Assembly (NCBI RefSeq): GCF_003058055.1 | Contig: NZ_QBTZ01000001.1 | Coordinates: 1,180,501-1,244,500, forward strand | Reading direction: 5' to 3' | Origin: Acidovorax sp. 107 | GTDB taxonomy: Bacteria; Pseudomonadota; Gammaproteobacteria; Burkholderiales; Burkholderiaceae_C | DNA: 64,000 bases | Shown here: one piece after another, positions 1 through 9,054 of the stretch | Position numbering within the stretch: the stretch's first letter is position 1 | How the letters are laid out: the number at the start of each line of letters is the position of its first letter | The notes under the pieces: generated by a model | What the model was told of the DNA's origin: nothing | Database searches by the model: none | Seen by the model: only the letters and a program-made list of their open reading frames with translations | Made by a program: the position numbers and the translations under genes

Positions 1-58
1 CACTTCGCGCCTATTTCGTTTTTTGGCCGGGCAGGCCACGGCTCCCTGGAGGCTGCGC

Positions 59-2425
59 ATGAAGTTTCGCTTTCCCATCATCATCATCGATGAAGACTAT
101 CGTTCCGAGAACACCTCGGGGCTTGGCATTCGTGCGCTCGCGCAGGCCATCGAGGCCGAGGGCTTCGAAGTGGTCGGTGTCACCAGCTATGGCGATCTCT
201 CGCAGTTTGCCCAGCAGCAAAGCCGTGCCAGTGCTTTCATCTTGTCCATCGACGATGAAGAGTTCACCGTGGGCGAGGGGCTGGACCCCATCGTGCTGAG
301 CCTGCGCAACTTCATTGGCGAGGTGCGGCGCAAGAACACCGAAGTGCCCATCTATGTGCACGGCGAGACCAAGACCAGCCGCCACCTGCCCAACGACATC
401 CTGCGCGAGCTGCACGGCTTTATCCACATGTTCGAGGACACCCCCGAATTCGTGGCGCGCCACATCATCCGCGAAGCCAAGAGCTACCTCGAAAGCGTGC
501 AGCCGCCGTTCTTCAAGGCGCTGCTGGACTACGCCGAAGACGGCTCGTACAGCTGGCATTGCCCCGGCCACTCGGGTGGCGTGGCCTTCTTGAAGAGCCC
601 CGTGGGCCAGATGTACCACCAGTTCTATGGCGAGAACATGCTGCGTGCCGACGTGTGCAATGCGGTGGAAGAACTGGGCCAGCTGCTGGACCACAACGGC
701 GCCATCGGCGAGAGCGAGCGCAATGCGGCGCGCATCTTCAACGCCGACCACTGCTTCTTCGTGACCAACGGCACTTCCACCTCCAACAAGATGGTGTGGC
801 ACCACACCGTCGCCCCGGGCGACGTGGTGGTGGTGGACCGCAACTGTCACAAGTCCATCCTGCACAGCATCATCATGACCGGCGCCATCCCCGTGTTCAT
901 GAAGCCCACGCGCAACCACTTCGGCATCATCGGGCCCATCCCCCAGAGCGAGTTCGAGCCCAAGGCCATCGAGGCCAAGATCAAGGCCAACCCCTTGCTC
1001 AAGGGCGTGGACGCCAAGAAGGTCAAGCCGCGCGTGCTGACGCTGACGCAGTCCACCTACGACGGGGTGCTCTACAACACCGAGACCATCAAGGGCATGC
1101 TCGATGGCTACGTGGACAACCTGCACTTTGACGAGGCCTGGCTGCCGCACGCGGCTTTCCACCCGTTCTATGGCAGCTACCACGCCATGGGCAAGAAGCG
1201 CACGCGCCCCAAGCATTCGGTGACGTACGCCACGCAGTCCATCCACAAGCTGCTGGCCGGCATCAGCCAGGCATCACATGTGCTGGTGCAGGACTCGCAG
1301 ACCACCAAGCTCGACCGCCACCTGTTCAACGAGGCGTACCTGATGCACACCAGCACCAGCCCTCAGTACAGCATCATCGCCAGCTGCGATGTGGCCGCCG
1401 CGATGATGGAACCGCCCGGCGGCACCGCGCTGGTGGAAGAAAGCATTCTCGAAGCCCTGGACTTCCGCCGTGCCATGCGCCAGGTGGAGGAGGAGTTCGG
1501 CAAGAACGACTGGTGGTTCAAGGTCTGGGGCCCTGAGAAGCTCACCGACGAAGGCATTGGCCGTGCGGAGGACTGGATCATCCGCAGCGACAGCAAGAGC
1601 AAGAAGGGCAGCAAGTGGCACGGCTTCGGCCAGCTGGCCGACGGCTTCAACATGCTGGACCCGATCAAGTCCACCATCGTCACGCCCGGCCTGAGCCTGG
1701 ACGGCAAGTTCGACAAGACCGGCATCCCCGCATCGATCGTGACCAAATACCTCGCCGAGCACGGTGTGGTGGTGGAGAAGACGGGCCTGTACAGCTTCTT
1801 CATCATGTTCACCATCGGCATCACCAAGGGCCGCTGGAACACGCTGCTGACTGCGCTGCAGCAGTTCAAGGACGACTACGAGAAGAACCAGCCCATGTGG
1901 CGCATCCTTCCCGAGTTCTGCCAGCAGCACAAGCGGTACGAGCGCATGGGCCTCAAGGACCTGTGCCAGCACGTGCACGAGATGTACGCCAAGTACGACA
2001 TTGCACGCCTGACCACTGAGATGTACCTGTCGGACCTCACGCCGTCCATGAAGCCCTCGGACGCGTATGCACACATCGCGCACCGCACGACCGAGCGTGT
2101 GGAGATCGACCACCTGGAAGGCCGCATCACCGTGGGCCTGGTCACGCCGTACCCGCCGGGCATTCCGCTGTTGATTCCGGGCGAAGTGTTCAACAAGAAG
2201 ATCGTGGATTACCTCAAGTTCGCGCGCGAATTCGCCAAGCTGTGCCCCGGCTTCGAGACCGACATCCACGGCCTGGTAGAAGTGGAAGACGAGAACGGCC
2301 AAGTGCGCTACTACGCCGACTGCGTGGCAGAGCAAGGCAAGCCCGGCAAGAACCCCAAGCCGCTGGCAACTGCCAAGAACCTGGTACAGGTGGGCGACGA
2401 CGGTCCCTACGGACGCAACGTGTAA
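59..2425 (+). CDS. Orn/Lys/Arg decarboxylase (PLP-dependent, fold type I)
   Basis: Inducible-type basic amino acid decarboxylase that releases CO2 from lysine, arginine or ornithine to give the polyamine or diamine; which substrate cannot be decided from sequence. The 788-residue product has the family layout: an N-terminal receiver-like wing domain (about 1-130), the PLP-binding core, and a C-terminal domain. In the core I see HCPGHSGG near 167-174, the FVTNGTSTSNK stretch near 233-243, and TQSIHK ending at Lys397, the expected Schiff-base lysine. Length is slightly above the usual 710-755. I chose ATG 59 because GGAGG lies 6-7 bases upstream; an in-frame TTG at 23 lacks this. It stands alone with its own terminator. 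Family call is firm, substrate is open. Confidence 0.93.
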   Translation: MKFRFPIIIIDEDYRSENTSGLGIRALAQAIEAEGFEVVGVTSYGDLSQFAQQQSRASAFILSIDDEEFTVGEGLDPIVLSLRNFIGEVRRKNTEVPIYVHGETKTSRHLPNDILRELHGFIHMFEDTPEFVARHIIREAKSYLESVQPPFFKALLDYAEDGSYSWHCPGHSGGVAFLKSPVGQMYHQFYGENMLRADVCNAVEELGQLLDHNGAIGESERNAARIFNADHCFFVTNGTSTSNKMVWHHTVAPGDVVVVDRNCHKSILHSIIMTGAIPVFMKPTRNHFGIIGPIPQSEFEPKAIEAKIKANPLLKGVDAKKVKPRVLTLTQSTYDGVLYNTETIKGMLDGYVDNLHFDEAWLPHAAFHPFYGSYHAMGKKRTRPKHSVTYATQSIHKLLAGISQASHVLVQDSQTTKLDRHLFNEAYLMHTSTSPQYSIIASCDVAAAMMEPPGGTALVEESILEALDFRRAMRQVEEEFGKNDWWFKVWGPEKLTDEGIGRAEDWIIRSDSKSKKGSKWHGFGQLADGFNMLDPIKSTIVTPGLSLDGKFDKTGIPASIVTKYLAEHGVVVEKTGLYSFFIMFTIGITKGRWNTLLTALQQFKDDYEKNQPMWRILPEFCQQHKRYERMGLKDLCQHVHEMYAKYDIARLTTEMYLSDLTPSMKPSDAYAHIAHRTTERVEIDHLEGRITVGLVTPYPPGIPLLIPGEVFNKKIVDYLKFAREFAKLCPGFETDIHGLVEVEDENGQVRYYADCVAEQGKPGKNPKPLATAKNLVQVGDDGPYGRNV

Positions 2426-2467
2426 GCACTGCCTTCGCGCTGGTGCATGGGTGCACCAGCGTCTCGA

Positions 2468-2508
2468 AAATCGCTCCCCCGGCACGACTGGCGGAGCGAT
2501 TTTTTTTG
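2468..2508 (+). terminator. Rho-independent terminator of the decarboxylase gene
   Basis: Inverted repeat AAATCGCTCC / GGAGCGATTT (2468-2477 and 2493-2502) followed immediately by a run of T, 43 bases after the decarboxylase stop. Stem of 10 pairs with a 15-base loop. Confidence 0.9.
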
Positions 2509-2602
2509 CGCTTGAATCCGCAGCGGGAGTGGGGCCGTATTGACTGTCAGCCGCGTGATTCTCATGCGGTGACTGTCTTCACAACCCCCTCAGGAGATTT
2601 TC

Positions 2603-3163
2603 ATGACCCTTCGATTCAATGCCCGCCTGGCCACCATCGCTCTGACTGCTGCCATGGCGGCTGCCGCAATGCCTGCCATGGCGCAGGTCATGGTGGGTGG
2701 TGCGCCCATGCTGGCCAGCAAGGACATCATCGACAACGCTGTGAACTCCAAGGACCACACCACGCTGGTGGCAGCGGTCAAGGCGGCAGGCCTGGTAGAG
2801 ACGCTCAAGGGCCCCGGTCCGTTCACCGTGTTTGCGCCCACCAATGCGGCATTTGCCGCCCTGCCGGCCGGCACGGTGGACACGCTGCTCAAGCCCGAGA
2901 GCAAGCCCACGCTGACCAAGGTGCTCACCTACCACGTGGTGGCTGGCAAGTACGACGCTGCCGCGTTGTCGAAGATGATTGCCGATGGCAAAGGCATGGC
3001 CAGCCTCAAGACGGTGGCGGGTGGCACCCTCATGGCCAAGGCCAGCGGCAATGCCATCATGGTGACGGACGAAAAGGGCGGTACAGCGACGGTGACGATT
3101 GCCGACGTCTACCAGTCCAACGGTGTGATCCACGTGGTGGACAAGGTGTTGTTGCCCAACTGA
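2603..3163 (+). CDS. Secreted fasciclin (FAS1) domain protein
   Basis: Exported single-FAS1-domain protein of 186 residues. Residues 1-27 form a Sec signal peptide ending AMA|Q. The rest is one FAS1 domain: the H1-like box GPFTVFAPTNAAFAALP lies near 73-89, the central TYHVVAGKY near 112-120, and the closing SNGVIHVVDKVLLP near the C terminus. FAS1 proteins act in adhesion or matrix binding in the periplasm or at the surface; the bacterial role is mostly undefined. A good Shine-Dalgarno (CAGGAGA) precedes ATG 2603. It appears monocistronic and is convergent with the ligase gene. Confidence 0.93.
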   Translation: MTLRFNARLATIALTAAMAAAAMPAMAQVMVGGAPMLASKDIIDNAVNSKDHTTLVAAVKAAGLVETLKGPGPFTVFAPTNAAFAALPAGTVDTLLKPESKPTLTKVLTYHVVAGKYDAAALSKMIADGKGMASLKTVAGGTLMAKASGNAIMVTDEKGGTATVTIADVYQSNGVIHVVDKVLLPN

Positions 3164-3173
3164 TGAGCGAGGC

Positions 3174-3207
3174 AGCCCGCCCGCCTGCGATGTTGTATGG
3201 GCGGGCT
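3174..3207. terminator. Hairpin between convergent genes, no U-tract
   Basis: Perfect 9-bp stem AGCCCGCCC / GGGCGGGCT (3174-3182, 3199-3207) with a 16-base loop, 10 bases after the fasciclin stop. Neither strand has a T-run after it, so it may be a weak or Rho-assisted end signal rather than a classical terminator. Confidence 0.4.
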
Positions 3208-3244
3208 GTAGGGGGTGAAGCCGCCGGGGGCGGTGGCTGTCCCG

Positions 3245-4108
3245 TCAGCGGGTGGGCGGCATGTCGTCCCGCACGCGCACAAAGCTCGCGAAGCGCGGCA
3301 CCCCGCTGTCGTGGGTGCCCCTGAAGCGGTAGGTCACCCAGCTGCCCACGGGCGGCGGGTGGTCGCGCTCCGCATCGGTCAACCCTGCGCCCAGCCGGAA
3401 CCGTTGGCCCGAAGGCATCTCCACCACCAGGGCGCCCAGCCGCCCGGAGTGGCGGCCCTGGCCGGGCAAGTGGGCGACCACGCGGGCTTCGGCGTCTTCG
3501 TGCGTCTTGACCTTGATGAGGTCGTCACTGCGGCCTGCGCGGTACATCGATGCGCCCCGGTGCAGCATCAGTCCTTCGCCACCCGCACGCACGGTGCGCA
3601 GCAGCAGCTTTTGCAAAGCGGCGTCGCTGGCCACGCGCTGCTGTGACACGGCCTGCACCCATGGCTGGTTCAGCGACTCTACGAGCTTGTTCAGTGCGGG
3701 CAGGCGCTGGTCAAACGTGCCGCCATGCGAGGGCAGGTCAAACACCATGAAGCGCATCTCGCGCCAGGCGGCATCGTCCGGCTGCTGCTGGCGCACGGTG
3801 GACTGGGCATGGCTGAACCGGCCGCGTCCTGCCCACAGCTCGCCGTCCATGGGCGTGTCGGGCCAGCCGGCGGTGAACCAGGCCGGTGCCGCCACGGTTT
3901 CACCACCCCGCGTGTGCAGCGTGTGGCCGTCCCAATAGCCGCGCACGCCATCGTATTTCTCGCTCACCCAGTAGTCCGCAAGGCGCATGCCGGGGTGGTA
4001 CACATTGGCCAGCAACAGGGCCGGTGCATCGGCGGCCCAGGCCTGGGGTGTGGTCAGTGCGGCCAGGGGCGCGAGGCCCAGCCAAGCCAGGCAGTGTCTG
4101 CGGAGCAT
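3245..4108 (-). CDS. ligE: Periplasmic ATP-dependent DNA ligase (LigE type)
   Basis: Minimal ATP-dependent DNA ligase of 287 residues that seals nicks in duplex DNA. Motif I is EKYDGVRG with the adenylated lysine at Lys51, followed by RG near 67-68 and motif III-like MDGELW near 87-92. An OB-fold domain fills the C-terminal third. The first 26 residues read as a signal peptide (Arg-rich start, hydrophobic core, AWA|AD), which is typical of the LigE group and suggests a periplasmic role, proposed for this family in repair of DNA taken up from outside. It is transcribed alone, in the same direction as fabI but separated from it by a 95-base gap holding a dispersed repeat. Confidence 0.87.
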   Translation of the reverse strand: MLRRHCLAWLGLAPLAALTTPQAWAADAPALLLANVYHPGMRLADYWVSEKYDGVRGYWDGHTLHTRGGETVAAPAWFTAGWPDTPMDGELWAGRGRFSHAQSTVRQQQPDDAAWREMRFMVFDLPSHGGTFDQRLPALNKLVESLNQPWVQAVSQQRVASDAALQKLLLRTVRAGGEGLMLHRGASMYRAGRSDDLIKVKTHEDAEARVVAHLPGQGRHSGRLGALVVEMPSGQRFRLGAGLTDAERDHPPPVGSWVTYRFRGTHDSGVPRFASFVRVRDDMPPTR

Positions 4109-4117
4109 GATGGATGT

Positions 4118-4176
4118 GCTATCAAAAAAATAGCTTCTAGCGCATGTTCTATCAGCGCTAGAAGCCTGTTTTGTGC
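4118..4176 (+). repeat. Dispersed intergenic repeat, copy 1
   Basis: Copy of a short repeat seen at several intergenic sites in this window. It holds a perfect 11-bp inverted repeat, GCTTCTAGCGC / GCGCTAGAAGC (4133-4143 and 4155-4165), with an 11-base loop, flanked by GCTATCAAAA on one side and CCTGTTTTG on the other. It lies between ligE and fabI. Confidence 0.7.
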
Positions 4177-4203
4177 AAAAAGGCTGTGAGCCCGTTGCTC
4201 GGA

Positions 4204-5004
4204 TTACACCTGGTCGGCGCTCAGGCCAGCGGTCTGGCTGAAGCCGCCGTCCACATAGGTGATCTCGGCCGTCATGCCCGATGCCAGGTCCGACAGCAGG
4301 AAGGCCGCCACATTGCCCACGTCTTCAATCGTGACGTTGCGGCGCAGGGGCGAAGCATCGGCCACGCGGCTGAGCAGTTTGCCAAAGTCCTTGATGCCGC
4401 TGGCAGCCAGCGTCTTGATGGGGCCTGCGCTGATGCCGTTGGCGCGGATGCTGCGGCCGTCTTCGGTGCGGCCCACGGCCTCGGCCAGGTAGCGCACGCT
4501 GGCTTCCAGGCTGGCCTTGGCCAGGCCCATGGTGTTGTAGTTGGGTATGGAGCGCAGCGCGCCCAGGTACGACAGTGTCAGCAGCGACGCCTTGTCGTTC
4601 AGGTAGGGCAGGGCCGCCTTGGCCATGGCCGGGAAGCTGTAGGCGCTGATGTCGTGCGCGATGCGAAAGCCTTCGCGGCTCAGGCCGTCCAGAAAGTTGC
4701 CCGCAATCGCCTCGCGGGGTGCAAAGCCGATGCTGTGCACGAAGCCGTCAAACTTCGCCCAGGTCTGCGACAGGTCCGCAAACATGCGCTCGATCTGCTC
4801 GTCGCTGCCCACGTCGCAATCAAAGATCAGCTTCGAGTCGAACTCGGCTGCAAAGTCGGTGATGCGGTCCTTGAAGCGCTCGCCCACGTAGCTGAACGCC
4901 AGCTCGGCACCTTGCTCGTGGCAGGCCTTGGCAATGCCGTAGGCGATGGAGCGGTTGGACAGCACGCCCGTGATGAGCAGCTTCTTGCCGGACAGAAAAC
5001 CCAT
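4204..5004 (-). CDS. fabI: Enoyl-[acyl-carrier-protein] reductase, NADH (FabI)
   Basis: Last step of the type II fatty-acid elongation cycle: reduces trans-2-enoyl-ACP. The 266-residue length is usual for FabI. Diagnostic residues fall at the E. coli positions: Tyr146, Tyr156 and Lys163 (Y-x6-K) within YLGALR and YNTMGLAK, the N-terminal cofactor loop is [15 protein letters not shown], and [11 protein letters not shown] forms the substrate-binding loop. Shine-Dalgarno AAGGAGA precedes the start. It is divergent from the yejA-like gene, about 100 bases away. The enzyme is the target of triclosan and isoniazid-type inhibitors in the family. Call is very firm. Confidence 0.97.
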   Translation of the reverse strand: MGFLSGKKLLITGVLSNRSIAYGIAKACHEQGAELAFSYVGERFKDRITDFAAEFDSKLIFDCDVGSDEQIERMFADLSQTWAKFDGFVHSIGFAPREAIAGNFLDGLSREGFRIAHDISAYSFPAMAKAALPYLNDKASLLTLSYLGALRSIPNYNTMGLAKASLEASVRYLAEAVGRTEDGRSIRANGISAGPIKTLAASGIKDFGKLLSRVADASPLRRNVTIEDVGNVAAFLLSDLASGMTAEITYVDGGFSQTAGLSADQV

Positions 5005-5108
5005 GTGAAATCTCCTTGTGGAATAGCGGAATGCAGGCTTGGTGCCCGGTGCATGTGGATATGCGGCTTCGGCTGCAAGCCCCTGCGAACGTAGTGCAGA
5101 ATTGTCGC

Positions 5109-6935
5109 ATGCGGTTTTGGCTGGCTTTGTTGCTGATGGGGTGTGCTGTTCCAGCGTGGGCAGCGCATGCGTATGCCTTGTGGGGCGCGCCGCGCTATCC
5201 GGCGGGCTTTTCGCATTTCGACTATGTGAATCCCGATGCCCCCAAGGGCGGTGAATTGCGGCTGGTCAGCAACCTGCGCGTCTCCACTTTTGACAAGTAC
5301 AACCCGTTCACCATCAAGGGCAACGCACCGGCTTACCTGTCGTCGCTGATGTTCGACTCGCTGCTGGTGGGCTCCATGGACGAGACCGCAACCGGCTACG
5401 GCCTGCTCGCCGAGGACGTGGAGGTCGCCCCCGACGGACTGTCTGCCACCTTCCGGCTACGGCCTGAGGCGCGCTTTCACAATGGCAAGCCGGTGCTGGC
5501 CCAGGACGTGAAGCACAGCTACGAAACGCTGGTAGGCCCCTTCACCTCGCCCTCTTACAAGACCTTGCTGATCGAGGTGGCGGGCGTGGATGTGATCAAC
5601 GACCGCACCGTGCGCTACCGCTTCAAGCAGCCCAACCGGGAGCTTCCCATCACTGTGGGGGGCTTGCCGGTGTTCAGCCGCGACTGGGGCGTGGAAAACG
5701 GCAAGGCCAAGCCTTTTGACCAGGTGGTGATGGACATCCCCATCGGCAGCGGCCCCTACAAGATCGGGCCTGTGCGGTTTGGCAAGGACATCACCTATGT
5801 GCGCGACCCGCAGTACTGGGCGCGCGACCTCAATGTACGCAGGGGCACGGCCAACTTCGACCGCATCCTGGTCAAGATCTACAAGGACAACACCGCGCGT
5901 CTGGAGGCCCTGAAGGCGGGCGAGTTCGACCTCATGCGGTTCTTCAGTGCGGGCGACTGGGCCCGCCGCGTCACGGGCAAGAAGTTCGACACTGGCGAGC
6001 TGGTCAAGGGCGAGTTCAAGCACAAGCTGCCATCGGGCTTTCAGAGCTACGTGCTCAACACCCGCCGCCCGCTGCTGCAGGATGCGCGTGTGCGGGAGGC
6101 GCTGGGCCTGGCGATGGACTATGAGTGGATGAACCGCCAGATGTTCTACGGCGCCTACCAGCGCGTGAACGGCCTGTTTGGCAACACAGCCTGCGAAACC
6201 AGGGGCAGCCCGTCGCCCGAAGAACTCGCGCTGATGGAGCCCTACCGCAAAGACATTCCTGCGGCTGCGTTTGGCCCCATGACCATGCCCCCCCGCACCG
6301 ACGGCGATTCGTCACTGCGTGCCAACCTGCGCCGCGCACAGGCTTTGCTGAAAGAGGCAGGCTGGGAGGTGCGCGATGGCGCACTGCGCAACGCGAAGGG
6401 TGAGGCCATGGAGCTGGAATACATGGACAGCAACGAAGGCGGTGTTCGCACCATCACCCCCTGGATACGCAACCTCGAAAAGATCGGTGTCACGCTGCGA
6501 TTCCGCTCCGTGGACTTTGCGCTGTACCAGCAGCGGCTGCAGAAGTTTGACTTTGACATCACCTCGCTCGCGTTCCAGGGCACCAACAATCCGGGGCAGG
6601 AATTCGCCGACATGTTCGGCAGCCAGGCGGCCGATGTGGAGGACTCCGGCAACTTCGCAGGTGTCAAAAATCCGGCGGTGGACGCCATGATCAAAGCCAT
6701 GACGTCGGCCAAAACGGAGGCCCAGTTGCTGCCTGCCTGCCACGCGCTGGAGCGCATGATTGCGCACAGCCACTACCTCATTCCGCAGTGGACGGCGGCC
6801 ACGCACCGCATGGCCTACAACGCCTGGCGCCTGGCCAAGCCTGCAGCGGTGCCGCCGTATTCGAGCGGCGAAGGCTGGGTTATCGACACCTGGTGGGCGC
6901 GCATGCCGCCACAGACCGCGCCCGACAAAAAATAA
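5109..6935 (+). CDS. yejA: Periplasmic peptide-binding protein (YejA-like, SBP_bac_5)
   Basis: Solute-binding component of a YejABEF-type ABC importer, which takes up oligopeptides and, in enteric bacteria, microcin C. The 608-residue product starts with a signal peptide (about 1-19, ending PAWA|AHA) and then shows features of the large cluster C binding proteins: [10 protein letters not shown] near 51-60, [15 protein letters not shown] near 115-129, and the C-terminal [15 protein letters not shown] near 558-572. I chose ATG 5109 because the upstream in-frame extension places a hydrophilic stretch before the signal. The three other components follow at 18 bases, then with close or overlapping junctions. 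Confidence 0.92.
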   Translation: MRFWLALLLMGCAVPAWAAHAYALWGAPRYPAGFSHFDYVNPDAPKGGELRLVSNLRVSTFDKYNPFTIKGNAPAYLSSLMFDSLLVGSMDETATGYGLLAEDVEVAPDGLSATFRLRPEARFHNGKPVLAQDVKHSYETLVGPFTSPSYKTLLIEVAGVDVINDRTVRYRFKQPNRELPITVGGLPVFSRDWGVENGKAKPFDQVVMDIPIGSGPYKIGPVRFGKDITYVRDPQYWARDLNVRRGTANFDRILVKIYKDNTARLEALKAGEFDLMRFFSAGDWARRVTGKKFDTGELVKGEFKHKLPSGFQSYVLNTRRPLLQDARVREALGLAMDYEWMNRQMFYGAYQRVNGLFGNTACETRGSPSPEELALMEPYRKDIPAAAFGPMTMPPRTDGDSSLRANLRRAQALLKEAGWEVRDGALRNAKGEAMELEYMDSNEGGVRTITPWIRNLEKIGVTLRFRSVDFALYQQRLQKFDFDITSLAFQGTNNPGQEFADMFGSQAADVEDSGNFAGVKNPAVDAMIKAMTSAKTEAQLLPACHALERMIAHSHYLIPQWTAATHRMAYNAWRLAKPAAVPPYSSGEGWVIDTWWARMPPQTAPDKK

Positions 6936-6953
6936 CCACCCGCCAGCCCGCCC

Positions 6954-7985
6954 ATGTTTGCCTACATCCTCAAGCGCGTGTTGCTGATGCTGCCCACCTT
7001 GCTGGGCGTTCTGTTGCTGACCTTCGTGGTGATCCAGTTCGTGCCGGGCGGCCCCGTGGAGCAGTACATGGCCGAAGCCAAGGCCGGCGTGGGCGGCGGG
7101 GGGGCTGAAGGCGGCGGCCTGAGCTACCGGGGCGCGCAGGGCGTGGACCCCAAGCGGCTGGAGCAGATCAAGGCCTTGTACGGCTTTGACAAGCCTGCGC
7201 ATGAACGCTTCATCCAGATGCTGGGCCAGTTCGCGCGTTTTGATCTGGGCAAGAGCTTTTTTCAGAACAAGGACGTGTGGCAACTGGTGGCAGAGAAGCT
7301 GCCGGTCTCCATCAGCCTGGGCCTCTGGACCTTCTTCATCAGCTACCTCGTCGCCGTGCCGCTGGGCGTGGCCAAAGCGGTACGGGCCGGGTCGCGGTTT
7401 GACCTGGTGACCACGCTGCTCATCCTGCTGGGCTACGCCATCCCGGGCTTTGTGCTGGGCGTGGCGCTGCTGGTCATTTTTGGCGGGCAGTTGCAGTGGT
7501 TTCCGCTGCGGGGGCTTACGTCGGCCAACTGGGACGAGCTGACCTGGGGCGCGCGCATCGTGGACTACTTGTGGCACATCACGCTGCCGGTCATTGCCAT
7601 GGTGCTGGGCAGCTTTGCCGTGACGGCCATGCTGACCAAGAACGCGTTCCTCGAAGAGATCCGCAAGCAGTATGTGCTCACGGCCCGTGCCAAGGGCCTG
7701 AGCGAGCGCCAGGTGCTGTGGAAGCATGTGTTTCGCAATGCGCTCATCCCCATCATCACCGGCTTTCCGGCCGCCTTCATCGGGGCGTTCTTTGCGGGGT
7801 CGCTGCTCATCGAGACCCTGTTCTCGCTCGACGGCCTGGGCCTGCTCAGCTACGAGAGCGTGATCCGCCGCGACTACCCGGTGGTGCTGGGCACGCTGTA
7901 TTTGTTCACGCTGATCGGGCTGGTCACCAAGCTCATCAGCGACCTTTGTTATGTGTGGGTGGACCCGCGCGTGAAGTTTGACTAG
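6954..7985 (+). CDS. yejB: Peptide ABC transporter permease YejB
   Basis: First inner-membrane permease of the Yej system, 343 residues. The N-terminal membrane helix MFAYILKRVLLMLPTLLG is the standard start of DppB/OppB-type permeases, followed by the periplasmic loop and five more predicted helices. The ATPase-contact (EAA) loop is present as QYVLTARAKGLSERQVLWKH. A Gly/Ala-rich patch (about residues 43-60) sits in the periplasmic loop. Starts 18 bases after the binding protein; its stop lies just before the yejE start. Confidence 0.93.
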   Translation: MFAYILKRVLLMLPTLLGVLLLTFVVIQFVPGGPVEQYMAEAKAGVGGGGAEGGGLSYRGAQGVDPKRLEQIKALYGFDKPAHERFIQMLGQFARFDLGKSFFQNKDVWQLVAEKLPVSISLGLWTFFISYLVAVPLGVAKAVRAGSRFDLVTTLLILLGYAIPGFVLGVALLVIFGGQLQWFPLRGLTSANWDELTWGARIVDYLWHITLPVIAMVLGSFAVTAMLTKNAFLEEIRKQYVLTARAKGLSERQVLWKHVFRNALIPIITGFPAAFIGAFFAGSLLIETLFSLDGLGLLSYESVIRRDYPVVLGTLYLFTLIGLVTKLISDLCYVWVDPRVKFD

Positions 7986-7998
7986 CCCGAACGCACCG

Positions 7999-9054
7999 AT
8001 GGCCCCGATGAGTCCTGCTGCTACCCCGATTTCACTCTCCCCGTCCCGCCGTGCCTGGCTGCGCTTCAAGCGCAACCGCCTGGGGTACTGGAGCCTGCTG
8101 ATCTTCTGCGCCCTGGTGCTGGTGAGCCTGTGCGCCGAGCTGGTCAGCAATGACAAGCCACTCATCGTGCGCTACGAAGGGCAGACGTACTTCCCCATGC
8201 TCAAGGACTACCCCGAGAAGACCTTTGGGGGTGACTTCGAGACCCCCACGGACTACCTGGACCCCTTCATCAAGGAGCGTCTCTCCGCGGGCAGCAATTG
8301 GGCGCTGTACACCTTGAACCCCTACGGTCCCAACACGCTCAACTACTTTGCCAAGGCGCCCAACCCCTCGGCCCCCACGGGCGACAACTGGCTGGGCACG
8401 GACGACCGGGGACGCGACCTGCTGGCGCAGTTGCTGTACGGCTTCCGCGTGAGCGTGCTGTTTGGCCTGGCACTCACCACCACGGGCGTGCTGCTGGGCG
8501 TGATCACCGGGGCCATTCAGGGCTTCTTTGGCGGCAAGACCGACCTGGCGTTCCAGCGCTTCATTGAGATCTGGGGCTCCATGCCCGAGCTGTACCTGCT
8601 CATCATCTTCAGCGCGGTGTTTGCGCCCAGCATTGCGCTACTGCTCATCTTGCTGAGCCTGTTTGGCTGGATGGGCCTGTCGGACTATGTGCGGGCCGAG
8701 TTCCTGCGCAATCGCCAGCTGGACTACGTGAAGGCAGCCCGCGCCCTGGGCGTGAGCAACAGCCAGATCATCTGGCGCCACATCCTGCCCAACAGCCTCA
8801 CGCCGGTGGTCACGTTCCTGCCGTTTCGCATGAGCGGGGCCATCCTGGCGCTGACCTCGCTCGATTTTCTGGGCCTGGGGGTACCGCCGGGCACGCCCTC
8901 GCTGGGCGAGTTGCTCAGCCAGGGCAAGAACAGCATTGATGCGTGGTGGATCTCCCTGTCCACCTTTGGCGTGCTGGTGGTCACCTTGTTGTTGCTGACC
9001 TTCATGGGGGACGCGCTGCGCGATGCCCTCGACCCGCGAAAGGCAGACCAGTGA
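7999..9054 (+). CDS. yejE: Peptide ABC transporter permease YejE
   Basis: Second permease of the importer, 351 residues from ATG 7999. An N-terminal helix (GYWSLLIFCALVLVSLCAEL) is followed by a long periplasmic domain typical of YejE and then five helices; the ATPase-contact loop reads DYVKAARALGVSNSQIIWRH. DWLGTDDRGRD-like signature appears as NWLGTDDRGRDLLAQLLYG, diagnostic of the DppC/YejE group. Start choice is uncertain: TTG 7978 would overlap yejB, ATG 7999 or 8008 would not, and none has a clear Shine-Dalgarno. Confidence 0.92.
   Translation: MAPMSPAATPISLSPSRRAWLRFKRNRLGYWSLLIFCALVLVSLCAELVSNDKPLIVRYEGQTYFPMLKDYPEKTFGGDFETPTDYLDPFIKERLSAGSNWALYTLNPYGPNTLNYFAKAPNPSAPTGDNWLGTDDRGRDLLAQLLYGFRVSVLFGLALTTTGVLLGVITGAIQGFFGGKTDLAFQRFIEIWGSMPELYLLIIFSAVFAPSIALLLILLSLFGWMGLSDYVRAEFLRNRQLDYVKAARALGVSNSQIIWRHILPNSLTPVVTFLPFRMSGAILALTSLDFLGLGVPPGTPSLGELLSQGKNSIDAWWISLSTFGVLVVTLLLLTFMGDALRDALDPRKADQ

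Noticed and set aside
1274..2485. Minus-strand frame opposite the decarboxylase (403 codons)
   Set aside because: No motif, antisense to a strongly conserved gene, extends into the terminator region.
6312..8165. Long minus-strand frame across yejA and yejB (617 codons)
   Set aside because: Antisense to well-supported permease and binding-protein genes, with low-complexity His/Arg/Gln-rich content.
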